Made by a program: the position numbers and the translations under genes
Notes under the pieces: model-generated
Told to the model about the DNA's origin: nothing
Seen by the model: the letters and a program-made list of their open reading frames with translations, nothing else
The model's database searches: none
Shown here: positions 53,414 through 62,572 of the stretch, piece by piece
Position numbering within the stretch: the first letter of the stretch is position 1
How the letters are laid out: each line of letters starts with the position of its first letter
DNA from: Chengkuizengella sp. SCS-71B
GTDB lineage: Bacteria > Bacillota > Bacilli > Paenibacillales > KCTC-33759
NCBI RefSeq assembly: GCF_040100845.1
Contig: NZ_JAZHSH010000001.1
Coordinates: forward strand, 2,092,501-2,156,500
Direction of reading: 5' to 3'
Length of the DNA stretch: 64,000 nt

Positions 53414-54418
53414 TTGTCAGCTACAATACATGATGTCGCCAGAAAAGCAGGTGTATCTATTTCTACTGTTTCAAGGGTTGTTAATAATCCATCTTCAGTT
53501 AGACTTGAAAAACGTAAAAAAGTGTTAGAAGCCATCAAAGAATTAAATTATGAACCTAACCCCTTCGCAGCAGGGCTAAGGGACAACAGAACAATGACTA
53601 TTGCAGCTATTATTCCCGATATATCCAATCCATTTTATTCTTCGCTTTTTCGAGGCATTGAAGATGCAGCAAGAATGAAAAAAAACAATGTCATCATTTG
53701 CAATACAGAGCAGGATGATGAGCGTTTTCGAGAATATATGTTGTACTTTAAAAAGAAAAAAATTGATGGTGTTATTTTTACTAGTGCCGTAATTAGTGAC
53801 TATGTATATGAATCATTTCAGGATTTAAACAAACCAGCTGTACTTGCAGCAACAAAAAGTGAGGACCGTAATTTACCATATGTGAAAGTAAATGATTTTC
53901 AAGCTAGTTATGATGCAACTAAATTTTTAATAAAAAATGGTCATCATTCTATAGGAATGATCAGTGGCTCTTTAAGTGACCCCATTGCTGGAAAACCAAG
54001 ACATGATGGTTTTTTTGAAGCATTGAAAGATGAAAATATTCCTTTTTCTGATCAATCTGTTTCCTTTGGCAATTTAGATTTTGATAGTGGATATGAAGCT
54101 ATGAGTAAGCTTTATGCTCAAAAACCTGAAATCACAGCAGTGTTTGCAGCATCTGATTTAATGGCTCTGGGTGCGATGTCATTTCTACAAGAAAGAAACA
54201 TACAAATTCCAAAACACATCTCCATCGTCGGATTTGATAATATTGATTTTTCACGTATGGTATCTCCACCATTAACTACTGTTTCTCAGCCTATTTATGA
54301 TATTGGGAAAAGTGCAGCAGCTTTATTATTTCAATATATAGAAGAAAAACAGCCTCCTGAAAGTATATATTTGAAACATGAGTTAATCATTAGGCATACT
54401 GTATTTAATAAGAATTAG
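53414..54418 (+). CDS. LacI-family sugar regulator
   Basis: 334 residues. N-terminal LacI HTH (ATIHDVARKAGVSISTVSRVVNNP) and hinge, then a periplasmic-binding-like effector domain (about 60-330, IAAIIPDISNPFYSSLFRGIE, VFAASDLMALGAMSFL, IVGFDNIDFSRMVSPPLTTV). TTG start after AAGGAGG. Two identical 14-bp palindromes flank the gene, one before the alpha-glucosidase and one before the ABC genes, so it probably represses both until a malto-oligosaccharide binds. Confidence 0.93.
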   Translation: MSATIHDVARKAGVSISTVSRVVNNPSSVRLEKRKKVLEAIKELNYEPNPFAAGLRDNRTMTIAAIIPDISNPFYSSLFRGIEDAARMKKNNVIICNTEQDDERFREYMLYFKKKKIDGVIFTSAVISDYVYESFQDLNKPAVLAATKSEDRNLPYVKVNDFQASYDATKFLIKNGHHSIGMISGSLSDPIAGKPRHDGFFEALKDENIPFSDQSVSFGNLDFDSGYEAMSKLYAQKPEITAVFAASDLMALGAMSFLQERNIQIPKHISIVGFDNIDFSRMVSPPLTTVSQPIYDIGKSAAALLFQYIEEKQPPESIYLKHELIIRHTVFNKN

Positions 54419-54520
54419 TCTTAAACATAAGGCTCAACCTACTTATTTATAATTTTTACTGATTACTAACATTTGATATTGACGAGTGATTTGTAATCAG
54501 TTAAAATTAAATCGTAATCT

Positions 54521-54534
54521 TGAAAAGCTTTTCA
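54521..54534. promoter_or_regulatory. LacI-type operator 2
   Basis: TGAAAAGCTTTTCA, identical to the core of the site at 53250-53265, about 120 bp before the first permease gene. Confidence 0.8.
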
Positions 54535-54619
54535 GAATTGAAATTATAGAAACAGTAGATCAAAATTTAAGACTGAATAAGTTCCATATGAAAAAGAAAA
54601 AATAGAGGGAGGGTTTAAG

Positions 54620-54655
54620 GTGAATGAGGGATCACTAAAAGGAGGAGAGATCTAA
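54620..54655 (+). CDS. 11-codon micro-ORF before the permease genes
   Basis: GTG 54620 with GAGGGAGGG upstream reads MNEGSLKGGEI and stops at TAA 54655, 1 nt before the permease GTG. Its codons contain the AAAGGAGGAG ribosome site of the permease. It may couple or delay translation of the operon, or be chance. Confidence 0.3.
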   Translation: MNEGSLKGGEI

Positions 54656-54656
54656 A

Positions 54657-55511
54657 GTGAGATTTGTAAAGAAGTACTGGTTGGAAATATTGATGGTACT
54701 TCCGTTGTTCGCTTATTTGATTTATTTTACATTTATACCTGTATTTCAAACGATGCAAATTAGTTTTATTGATGATAAAAGCAAGCAAGTTTCATTGATA
54801 AATTATGAATCCCTTTTCTCTCATATTGATTTTAACAGCGCTTTGTTTAACACTATTTTCATTACTATCATTGGCATTACTGTGCAGATTGTAATCGCTT
54901 TAGTCATTGCTTTGATTTTAAAAAGAAAATTTTTTGGTAGAGGTTTTTTTAGAACTATTATGTTGATTCCGATGGGGGTACCTACTCTTGTTTCAGGTGT
55001 AACTCTTCTTTTTGTATTTGGTCAGACAGGTTACTTCAATGAATTGTTATTTCGCTTAGGTATAGTAAGCACCCAACCTTATTGGCTAGGTGGAGGGTTT
55101 GAATCATTAGCAGTTATCATTTTTGCAGATATGTGGAAGGTTTTGCCTCTAACCATTCTACTTTTACTAGCTGGATTAGAAAGTATAGGAGAAGATGTTT
55201 ATGAAGCGTCTTCTATAGATGGAGCAAATGGTTGGAAAAAATTTTGGCATATCACTTTACCGTTACTAAAACCATCGATTACGATGGCAATTATTTTAAG
55301 AGCTATTGATTCTTTTAGAATATTTGAATTGCCACTTGTCATGACAGGAAAAAATGTACCTGTGTTATCGACCTTTGCTTATGAAGCTTTTCAAAGAAAT
55401 CAATATGGATTGTCAGGAGCAGCTGCAGTTATTTTATTATTTATTATTATCATATTTATTTTACTTTATTTCTTTATAGTAGAAAGGAAGGAAGCGAGGG
55501 AAAATAGATGA
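54657..55511 (+). CDS. ABC sugar permease (MalF-like)
   Basis: 284 residues, six membrane helices, with the EAA loop near EDVYEASSIDGANGWKKFWHITLPLLKPSI (about 180-208). It forms the heterodimeric carbohydrate channel with the next gene product. No long P2 loop as in E. coli MalF. GTG start after AAAGGAGGAG; overlaps the next gene by ATGA. The ATPase is not in this operon; a shared MsmX-type subunit elsewhere is likely. Confidence 0.92.
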   Translation: MRFVKKYWLEILMVLPLFAYLIYFTFIPVFQTMQISFIDDKSKQVSLINYESLFSHIDFNSALFNTIFITIIGITVQIVIALVIALILKRKFFGRGFFRTIMLIPMGVPTLVSGVTLLFVFGQTGYFNELLFRLGIVSTQPYWLGGGFESLAVIIFADMWKVLPLTILLLLAGLESIGEDVYEASSIDGANGWKKFWHITLPLLKPSITMAIILRAIDSFRIFELPLVMTGKNVPVLSTFAYEAFQRNQYGLSGAAAVILLFIIIIFILLYFFIVERKEARENR

Positions 55512-56569
55512 ATAAACTAACTTCAGATCGCATTTTCAAATTCATTTCGTTTCCTTTACTTTTATTAATTGCTTTTATGATGATTTTTCCAGTCTATATT
55601 TTAGTGAAAGTATCTATTAGTGAACCAAGTGAAGTGAATACTGATCATCCAACTTTTTTAGTTCATGATATTACACTTGAGCATTGGAAAAATATTATTC
55701 TTACGGATAAAAAAACAGATTCAGGACAAATCGTATACAAAATCAATATGGATGAACTTACGGTTGAAAGTGAAAAAAAAGAGCAAATTATAATTACCCC
55801 AGATGAACAATATACAATAAATGGTGTAACTAGAAAGCTAACTTTTATAGATGGAAAAACATATAAACTCAACCGAACAGAATTACAGAAGGTCAGGGAT
55901 GTAAGTACTACCAAAAAAATCTTTTTCGGGGAAGAAACGATTCAAAAGTTATATATGCCAATATGGAAAAGCTTTAGCGTTGCAACTCTGACAACAATCA
56001 TGGCCATTATCATTGCTGCACCAGCATCATACGTAATTTCTAGAATGCCAAAAAGTATAGGTTACATGATTATTTTAGGACTATTATTTACAAGAATGTT
56101 TCCTGATGTTGGTATAGCATTACCTATAGCAACTCGATTCGTATCTTGGCAATTGACGGATACAACTTTTGGGTTGATCCTCGCACATTTAATACCTAAT
56201 TTACCGTTTTTGGCTTGGATTTTAGTAGGTACTTTTCAGGTTATACCTAGAGATGTGGAAAAATCAGCGATGATAGATGGTGCAGGAAGAATAACAACAC
56301 TTCGTAAAATTATATTTCCAATCGCAGCACCTGGAATTGCTGTAGGGGCCATGTTTGTATGGTTGAATTCTTGGAATGAGTTTTTATATGCTAGATATTT
56401 AACTACCGTTGAAGGGACGTTGCCTATTAAAACATTTGAAATTATAACAACTGGTAGTTATTTTACAGCGGCAGCGTATTCTACGATTCTTACAATTCCG
56501 ATTATTATTATAACGTTCTATTTACAAAGGTATTTAAAATCTGGGATGTTATCGGGTGCTGTAAAGTAA
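55508..56569 (+). CDS. ABC sugar permease (MalG-like) with extra loop
   Basis: 353 residues, longer than the usual ~280. After helix 1 (about 13-35) and HWKNIILTD, a polar insertion of about 75 residues (about 68-145, beta-rich) precedes the permease core, which begins PIWKSFSVATL. The EAA loop is DVEKSAMIDGAGRITTLRKIIFPIAAPGI. The extra loop should face outward and may contact the binding protein. Overlaps the upstream gene by 4 nt. Confidence 0.9.
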   Translation: MNKLTSDRIFKFISFPLLLLIAFMMIFPVYILVKVSISEPSEVNTDHPTFLVHDITLEHWKNIILTDKKTDSGQIVYKINMDELTVESEKKEQIIITPDEQYTINGVTRKLTFIDGKTYKLNRTELQKVRDVSTTKKIFFGEETIQKLYMPIWKSFSVATLTTIMAIIIAAPASYVISRMPKSIGYMIILGLLFTRMFPDVGIALPIATRFVSWQLTDTTFGLILAHLIPNLPFLAWILVGTFQVIPRDVEKSAMIDGAGRITTLRKIIFPIAAPGIAVGAMFVWLNSWNEFLYARYLTTVEGTLPIKTFEIITTGSYFTAAAYSTILTIPIIIITFYLQRYLKSGMLSGAVK

Positions 56570-56611
56570 ATTTTACTTTCAAAAAATTAGCAAAAACAGG
56601 GGGAAAACAAA

Positions 56612-57889
56612 ATGAAGTTTAATAAAATGTTTTTATCTATTTTAGCGGTTATCTTTATATTTGGTGTAGCGATCGTTGGTTGTTCTACAGCAGATGATGA
56701 GGTCCAAGCACCAACTGATAATGAAAATACCGAACAGCCAGCAACTGAGAATGAACCACCTGCTGATTCGAATACATTACGTGTTGCTTTCGGTATGGCG
56801 GAAACAGAATGGGATTTATTTAATAATGAAATATTACCTGCATTTGAATCTGAAACAGGTATAAAGATTGAGGCAGTTGAATTAAAAGCTGAAGATTTAA
56901 TAAACAGTCTTACTGCACAAGTAGAATCAGGGCAAATAAATATAGATATGTTTGCTCAAGATATCAATAATTTATCTGGATTAGTGACTAGAGATTTAGT
57001 TGAAGATTTATCGCAATATAATGGACAAATTCCCGAAGCTGTCATTCCTGGGATGTTAGAAGCAACTGAATTCGATGGAAAAAGATTGTTTTTACCTTAT
57101 CGTCCAAATGTAGAAATTGCTTTCTATAACGAGAGTAAATTTAGTGAGTTAGGTTTAGAGGTGCCAACTACTTGGGAGGAACTACTAAATGTTGCAAAAG
57201 AAACGAATGATGCAACTGGTCAAGGACGAGTAGCAATCAAAGCAAATTTACAAGCGGATAACATCTTGCATATGTTTGATTTTATTAAACAAGCAGGTGG
57301 TGATCCTTACACATTAAATGATGAAGGAAGTGTACAAGCTTTTGAATTTTTACAGGAACTATATCCGTATTTAAATGAGCAGAGTTCAACAGCAGCTTGG
57401 GACACGATGAATGAATACTTATTAAAAGATAGCGTATATCTTGGAACAAACTGGCCATTTTACATTCCTGAATTTCATAATCAAGGAAAAGATGAAATAA
57501 AAGCGTATAGTGGATGGAGTGGACCTGTGAAAGAGTCACATGTATTAGGTGGAGAAGTGATTGGTATTCCTAAAGGATCTACAAAAGTTGATGAAGCTAT
57601 CCAGTTTGCAGAATTTTTAATGTCTAAAGATGTGCAGGAATTACTTGTGAGCGAATTAGCCTGGCCTTCTGTTAGATCTGATGCATATGGTTTAGTTCAA
57701 GGGTACCAAGAACCATATTTTGAAGCTATACAACAAGCGTTAAATTATGCAGAACCGAGAGGGAATGAACCATACTGGACTGATGCAGAGCCAATCTATT
57801 TAGAAGTGTTCCAAAAAATTGTTGTGAATGGTGAGGATGTTAAAGCAAATTTAGATGAAGCAGCAGGAAAATTAAATGCATTAAAATAA
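56612..57889 (+). CDS. ABC sugar-binding lipoprotein
   Basis: 425 residues with lipobox AIVGC (C24), an acidic Thr/Asn/Glu linker (about 26-52) and a family-1 solute-binding fold (LRVAFGMAETEWDLFNNEILPAFESETGIKI). YRPNVEIAFYNESKF and LGTNWPFYI resemble the maltodextrin or glucoside group. It delivers sugar to the two permeases upstream. GGGGG ribosome site; a terminator follows. Confidence 0.92.
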   Translation: MKFNKMFLSILAVIFIFGVAIVGCSTADDEVQAPTDNENTEQPATENEPPADSNTLRVAFGMAETEWDLFNNEILPAFESETGIKIEAVELKAEDLINSLTAQVESGQINIDMFAQDINNLSGLVTRDLVEDLSQYNGQIPEAVIPGMLEATEFDGKRLFLPYRPNVEIAFYNESKFSELGLEVPTTWEELLNVAKETNDATGQGRVAIKANLQADNILHMFDFIKQAGGDPYTLNDEGSVQAFEFLQELYPYLNEQSSTAAWDTMNEYLLKDSVYLGTNWPFYIPEFHNQGKDEIKAYSGWSGPVKESHVLGGEVIGIPKGSTKVDEAIQFAEFLMSKDVQELLVSELAWPSVRSDAYGLVQGYQEPYFEAIQQALNYAEPRGNEPYWTDAEPIYLEVFQKIVVNGEDVKANLDEAAGKLNALK

Positions 57890-57915
57890 ATTGTTAATAT
57901 AGACATACTTTCTCT

Positions 57916-57963
57916 AACCTCCATTAAATAGATGAAGAACTATCTATTTTGGAGGTTTTTTCT
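57916..57963 (+). terminator. terminator of the sugar ABC operon
   Basis: Arms AACCTCCATTAAATAGAT and ATCTATTTTGGAGGTT with a short bulge, then TTTTTT. Confidence 0.88.
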
Positions 57964-58021
57964 GTTACAGACATGCATATGATAATAGTATAAGAATGAC
58001 TGTAAGGAGGGGAGAGTCATT

Positions 58022-58399
58022 TTGAATAAAAGATCGCACCGGATGATTTATTTAACGATGTTTATTGTTTTTATAAATGTAATTCTTGTATTACTTCTTA
58101 TTATTCCTCAAAATCATCACCAACCATCACATATAAAAGAAGGTAGTGAAGCAGCTTATATCGTGGAATGGACGGAGGAAGTTCCTGTTAATTCCCTATT
58201 AGATAGGTCTGAATATAAAAAGAAAGGTGATACATATTTTGTGACATTAGAAAAGCAATTGGTTGATTCAAAAATTGATGGAGAGATCTTAATTGAAACC
58301 TTTCAGGAATTTGAGATTTATAAGAACCAATATGGAGAAGTGGTTCAGATTATTCCAACATCAAATTTTGATTATTTACGATATTCAATAACTCAATAA
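58022..58399 (+). CDS. small membrane-anchored hypothetical protein
   Basis: 125 residues: an N-terminal membrane helix (about 8-28) and an extracytoplasmic domain with beta character. TTG start after GGAGGGGAG. Not recognised. It stands between the sugar operon terminator and a TetR gene with no functional clue. Confidence 0.6.
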   Translation: MNKRSHRMIYLTMFIVFINVILVLLLIIPQNHHQPSHIKEGSEAAYIVEWTEEVPVNSLLDRSEYKKKGDTYFVTLEKQLVDSKIDGEILIETFQEFEIYKNQYGEVVQIIPTSNFDYLRYSITQ

Positions 58400-58549
58400 T
58401 ATGAAAAAGAAAGTACCTTTTATTACTATGGTGGTAAGAAAGGTTCTTTTTGTATGTAGATATTTAACGTTAATACGATAAAATAATAATTAGATGTTAA
58501 CTTAATGTCTGATAAAATAACATCAAGTTGCATGATTTATACTGAAATG

Positions 58550-58578
58550 TGGTGAGATTCTAACATTTATGTTAAAAT
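58550..58578 (+). promoter_or_regulatory. promoter with palindrome before tetR
   Basis: TGGTGA (58550-58555), 17-bp spacer, TAAAAT (58573-58578). The perfect palindrome TAACAT-TT-ATGTTA (58561-58574) fills the spacer, a good place for autorepression by the TetR-type protein encoded next. Confidence 0.5.
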
Positions 58579-58641
58579 TAATGATAGTGCGTCTGAATGA
58601 TGATAACTTATGAGACTGTAAGTATGAAAGGAAGTAATAAA

Positions 58642-59235
58642 ATGATGAGTATAAAAAATAATAGACAATTAACTACAAGAGAGAAGATATTAAAGGCTAG
58701 TCTTAAGTTGTTTTCTGAAAATGGTTACAAGGGTGCAACATTAAAAAAAATTGCACTTGAAGCAGGTGTTACAGAAATGACAGTATTCAGAATTTTTGAA
58801 ACAAAAGAAAAGATTTATGAAGAGATCATGGGTACATTTAAATCTTCTTTACCAATTTTAAGAAATTATATTGAAAATGAAGCAACATATGAACTGGAAG
58901 TAGATTTGAAGGAAATTACCAAGTTGTTTTATAATCAATTGCTAGATAACGCCCAAATAATGATGATTATTTTTAAAGAGAAGGATATAAAATCTGTTAT
59001 ATCAGATAAAAGTTTACTGGAGATAAGATACTTATTCATTCATTATTTTGACGAATTGAAAAACAAAGGAATAATAAGAGAAGATATCGACTCAGATAAT
59101 CTAACATTTACTTTTATAACTTCTATACTAGGTTCTTTCTTAACACGACAAAGATTTTTAGATATTTCATTACCACCTCAAGATCATCTCATAGAAGTAA
59201 TGATGCCTATTTTAATAAGAGGAATTCAATCTTAA
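58642..59235 (+). CDS. TetR-family regulator
   Basis: About 197 residues: TetR HTH near the N terminus (LKASLKLFSENGYKGATLKKIALEAGVTEMTVFRIFETKEKIYEE) and an all-helical ligand domain. ATG 58642 is preferred with AAAGGAAG 6 nt before it. Target genes are not obvious; the nearest are the 125-residue membrane protein upstream and the thiamine-binding-like protein downstream. A palindrome in its own promoter suggests autoregulation. Confidence 0.88.
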   Translation: MMSIKNNRQLTTREKILKASLKLFSENGYKGATLKKIALEAGVTEMTVFRIFETKEKIYEEIMGTFKSSLPILRNYIENEATYELEVDLKEITKLFYNQLLDNAQIMMIIFKEKDIKSVISDKSLLEIRYLFIHYFDELKNKGIIREDIDSDNLTFTFITSILGSFLTRQRFLDISLPPQDHLIEVMMPILIRGIQS

Positions 59236-59667
59236 ATAAATTGAAATTCCCTTCAATATCCCTAAATTATTTTAAACAATACCGGATTAACCCCCGTATT
59301 TTGGACATAATCTCTCTTTTTCTAACGGCTTCTTATTATTTCTTTTCTTTTTGACCTTTCACTTTATTGCTTTAAGATGAACTTGCTTGACATGAAGCCA
59401 CCACGGGCATGATTGTCTACCAAGAGTCAATAAGACTTAAGTTGGTATTGCTTTAATAAGCTATCATGTCCTTAAGCTGTGCTTTTAGACTACACAAAAT
59501 TCGCTTATACATGTACATCTTTAATTTCATCATATACATCAATGAGCATTGTAATTTTACCCTCTATATAATGAAGAAGGTGATTTTTTTGATATTATTA
59601 ATTTAAAAATATAATTCAACAGGGAAAACTTATCATGAGTATTAATAATAGAAAGGAGTAATTTAAA
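59236..59667. other. intergenic region with a structured element
   Basis: No gene is seen on either strand. A nested inverted structure lies at 59388-59470: outer arms TGACATGA and TCATGTC, inner arms TACCAA (59418) and TTGGTA (59442). It may be a degenerate repeat or an RNA structure. Confidence 0.4.
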
Positions 59668-59976
59668 ATGGCAATCGCTGATATTACTATCATTCCAATC
59701 GGAACACAAAATCCTAGTGTTAGTGATTTTGTAGTAGAAATCCATAAAAAGCTTGAAAAGTTTAAAGATAAGATAAAAGTTCAGCTCACACCTATGAGTA
59801 CACTTATTGAAGGAGATTTAGATGATTTATTTGAAGTCATCAAGGCGATTCATGAAATTCCATTTTCAAAAGGTGCCCAAAGAGTTGCAACTAATATACG
59901 TATAGACGATAGAAGAGATAAACCTTTAAATATGGAGGAAAAGGTGAACAAGGTTCAAAGTAAGATGCATAAATGA
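59668..59976 (+). CDS. MTH1187-family thiamine-binding-like protein
   Basis: 102 residues, UPF0045/MTH1187 fold (as B. subtilis YqgV): ADITIIPIGTQNPSVSDFV, VQLTPMSTLIEGDLDDLFEVI, and RVATNIRIDDRRDK. Family members form tetramers and some bind thiamine or hydroxymethylpyrimidine. Ribosome site AAAGGAG. Monocistronic with a terminator at 60061. Confidence 0.9.
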   Translation: MAIADITIIPIGTQNPSVSDFVVEIHKKLEKFKDKIKVQLTPMSTLIEGDLDDLFEVIKAIHEIPFSKGAQRVATNIRIDDRRDKPLNMEEKVNKVQSKMHK

Positions 59977-60060
59977 TATAAAAATGAACAAAGATTGAAG
60001 GGGCATAACAAACATTTTCATTTTGACGCTAATTTTGTGAAGCAATTACCATGTTAAAAG

Positions 60061-60100
60061 AAGCTGAAGAAATATGAGTGATTTTTCTTCAGCTTTTCTT
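60061..60100 (+). terminator. hairpin terminator
   Basis: Stem AAGCTGAAGAAA with TTTCTTCAGCTT followed by TTCTTT. Confidence 0.85.
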
Positions 60101-60335
60101 TACTTTTAAGAGACTTATCGGACAGCCGATTCTTTCATAGAGTAATGAAAAAGGAGTACCAACAAACATGCCAATATAAGGGAATATCATATTAATTATA
60201 CAACTGACAGATATGAAAATTGCTTTTGGGATTGAATAGATTGACTTTTGTACGCTCCTATTTTAAATGAAAAATACAACCAAAAGATCTGGAAAAAATC
60301 ATCAAAAAAGTAAATTTTATATCTTTTAGGATTGA

Positions 60336-61538
60336 TCAATTTCCTTTTGGAAGAAATATAAGCAATATACCTACAAGTGGTAAAAAACTTAACCAATACA
60401 TGACTTGATCTAAATCTATGATATCAATCGTTAATCCCAGAACTCCAGAACCGATAGCGCCTAAACCAAAAGCTAAACCTAGTATAATGCCAGTGACAGT
60501 TCCAATTTTGTTAGGGATCAATTCTTGAGCGTATACGACCATAACAGTAAAGCTAGAAAGCATGATCAATCCGATCATGAAACAAAATAACATAGCCCAA
60601 TAGGGAGTAGCAAAAGGCAGCGCTAATGAAAAGGGAACTGTACCAAACATAGATAATAACATGATGTTCTTTCTACCCCATCGATCCGATAACGTTCCCC
60701 CTAAAAAGGTACCTAACACGCCACCAAATAAAAAGAGAAAAACATACACTTGAGCATCACTAAATGTAAGACGATATTTTTCCATAATATAAAACTGATA
60801 GTAACTTGTGATTCCTGAATAGTACCATGTTCTTGCAATAATAAAAATGATTAAAATAGAGAAGACATATATTATTTTCTTTTTATCAATATGGGATGTC
60901 TGATGATTACTTTGTTTTTTCTTTAAAATTTGATGACTATAAGTTTTTTTATACCAAATTGATACTTTCATTAGAAAGAGTATTGCTATCATAACCGCTA
61001 CACTAAACCATAGAGTTCCTGATTTACCTAAAGGGGCAAATACTAATGCAGCCATAATAGGGGCAAACGCTTGTCCAAAATTACCACCCACTTGAAAAAT
61101 GGATTGTGATAAACCCCTTTTGTTTCCTGCAGCAAAATATACAACTCTTGAACCTTCTGGATGAAATACAGCGGAACCTATACCGATAAACATAATGCCG
61201 ATAAGTAGTAAATAGTAGTCATCTACAATACCGATAAATAAGACTCCTATTAATGTAAATAACATTCCTAGTGGCAGTGAATAGGGATTAAATCGTGTAT
61301 CCCCCCACCAACCCATGAACGGTTGTATGATCGCAGTGGTAATACTTAAAGTAAAACCCAATATTCCTATTTGGAAGTATGAAAGATTTAAACTTTCTCT
61401 TAAAATTGGATACAAAGCAGGAACAATGGCTTGAACTAAATCATTAAGAAAATGAGTAAAACCCATCAAATATACAATGATAAAAACAGTTTGGTTTTGC
61501 GGTATTTCTGTTTGTTTTTCTACTTGCACCATGCTCAT
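60336..61538 (-). CDS. MFS transporter, fosmidomycin-resistance (Fsr) type
   Basis: 400 residues, 12 helices. The start MGFTHFLNDLVQAIVPALYPIL, the block GIGSAVFHPEGSRV and GGNFGQAFAP match the Fsr-like group of MFS exporters. A central loop (about 195-220) is Lys/Gln/His-rich. Substrate unknown; drug export is the annotated role of the family prototype. Divergent from the FadR-type regulator but separated by 200 bp, so shared control is possible. Confidence 0.88.
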   Translation of the reverse strand: MSMVQVEKQTEIPQNQTVFIIVYLMGFTHFLNDLVQAIVPALYPILRESLNLSYFQIGILGFTLSITTAIIQPFMGWWGDTRFNPYSLPLGMLFTLIGVLFIGIVDDYYLLLIGIMFIGIGSAVFHPEGSRVVYFAAGNKRGLSQSIFQVGGNFGQAFAPIMAALVFAPLGKSGTLWFSVAVMIAILFLMKVSIWYKKTYSHQILKKKQSNHQTSHIDKKKIIYVFSILIIFIIARTWYYSGITSYYQFYIMEKYRLTFSDAQVYVFLFLFGGVLGTFLGGTLSDRWGRKNIMLLSMFGTVPFSLALPFATPYWAMLFCFMIGLIMLSSFTVMVVYAQELIPNKIGTVTGIILGLAFGLGAIGSGVLGLTIDIIDLDQVMYWLSFLPLVGILLIFLPKGN

Positions 61539-61650
61539 TTATACCTCACTTCTTATGTAACTGCACCCGATGGGCATTAGTCTATTTGTAACATATCTTC
61601 GAATGAAATAAAAGATCGCAAATCTCTTTTATTAAATATTCATTTTTTTC

Positions 61651-61679
61651 TTGACTCTGATTGGAAAGTATTGTATTTT
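61651..61679 (+). promoter_or_regulatory. promoter of the FadR-type operon
   Basis: TTGACT (61651-61656), 17-bp spacer, TATTTT (61674-61679), about 60 bp before the regulator start. Confidence 0.65.
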
Positions 61680-61686
61680 AATTAAA

Positions 61687-61701
61687 AATGGTATGACCAT
61701 T
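61687..61701. promoter_or_regulatory. FadR/GntR-type operator
   Basis: AATGGTATGACCATT, a 15-bp palindrome with 6-bp arms, fitting the GntR/FadR half-site scheme TnGT-N3-ACnA. It covers the predicted transcription start of the regulator gene. Confidence 0.65.
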
Positions 61702-61738
61702 AGACTTTTTTTGAATTTAACAACATAAGGAGTACGTT

Positions 61739-62476
61739 ATGAAAGATAAAGTAAGTTTAGGAGGGATCTTCAATAAGGTTCAACCTGTAAGAGGATTTGA
61801 AGACATTGCAATGCAAATTCAAGAAGCCATTTACAGCGGACAGCTAAAAAGTGGAGATCGTTTACCTAGTGAGCGTGATTTGGCTGAGATGTTTCAAGTG
61901 AGCCGATCTAGTGTACGTGAGGCAATTCGTGTCTTAGAAACTGAAAAAATGGTAGAAGTACGCAGAGGAGTTAAAGGTGGAATTATCATTGTTGAACCTA
62001 AACCAGAGCAAGTAGGACGTTCTATTGAAGCATTAATACGTTTTAGGGGAGCAACTGCCGAAGAGTTGGGTGAATTCAGAACAGATTTTGAAAGTCAAAC
62101 TGCATATTTAGCAGCTAAAAGAGCTACACAAGGGCAATTGGATCGTTTACAGGAAATTACAAATTTATTTAGAGATGAATCGAGTACTTTTGATACCCCT
62201 TGGTCTACGTTGGTAGAATATGATCTTATGTTTCATGAAGAGGTTGCAAACGCTTCCCACAATAAAATTCGTGTCGCGATTATGATGGCTACTCATGGAA
62301 TCCTTCAGAAATCATCATTGAGTATAGAGAAAGTAGATACGAAAGAATGGAGAAAACAACAAGCGATAGATTTACAAAATATAACGGATGCTATTACTGA
62401 AGGTGATCAAGAAAAAGCAAGAAAAGCGATGGAAGATCATGTGAGTAGAAATGTAGATAAATATATAGATCAATGA
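61739..62476 (+). CDS. FadR/GntR-family regulator
   Basis: 245 residues: winged HTH (about 20-85, LKSGDRLPSERDLAEMFQVSRSSVREAIRVLE) and an FCD ligand domain (about 95-235) with metal-site residues in SQTAYLAAKRA, FHEEVANASHNK and the final HVSRNVDKYI. It probably senses a carboxylic acid and represses itself and the catabolic genes that follow, through the palindrome at 61687. Confidence 0.92.
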   Translation: MKDKVSLGGIFNKVQPVRGFEDIAMQIQEAIYSGQLKSGDRLPSERDLAEMFQVSRSSVREAIRVLETEKMVEVRRGVKGGIIIVEPKPEQVGRSIEALIRFRGATAEELGEFRTDFESQTAYLAAKRATQGQLDRLQEITNLFRDESSTFDTPWSTLVEYDLMFHEEVANASHNKIRVAIMMATHGILQKSSLSIEKVDTKEWRKQQAIDLQNITDAITEGDQEKARKAMEDHVSRNVDKYIDQ

Positions 62477-62572
62477 ACATATAACAGAAAGTTTGAACAA
62501 AATCAGCATTTTCAATTTAATTCATTTGAAATGTTTGGTTTTGTTTAAAAAATACAATAAGGAGAGATTCTA

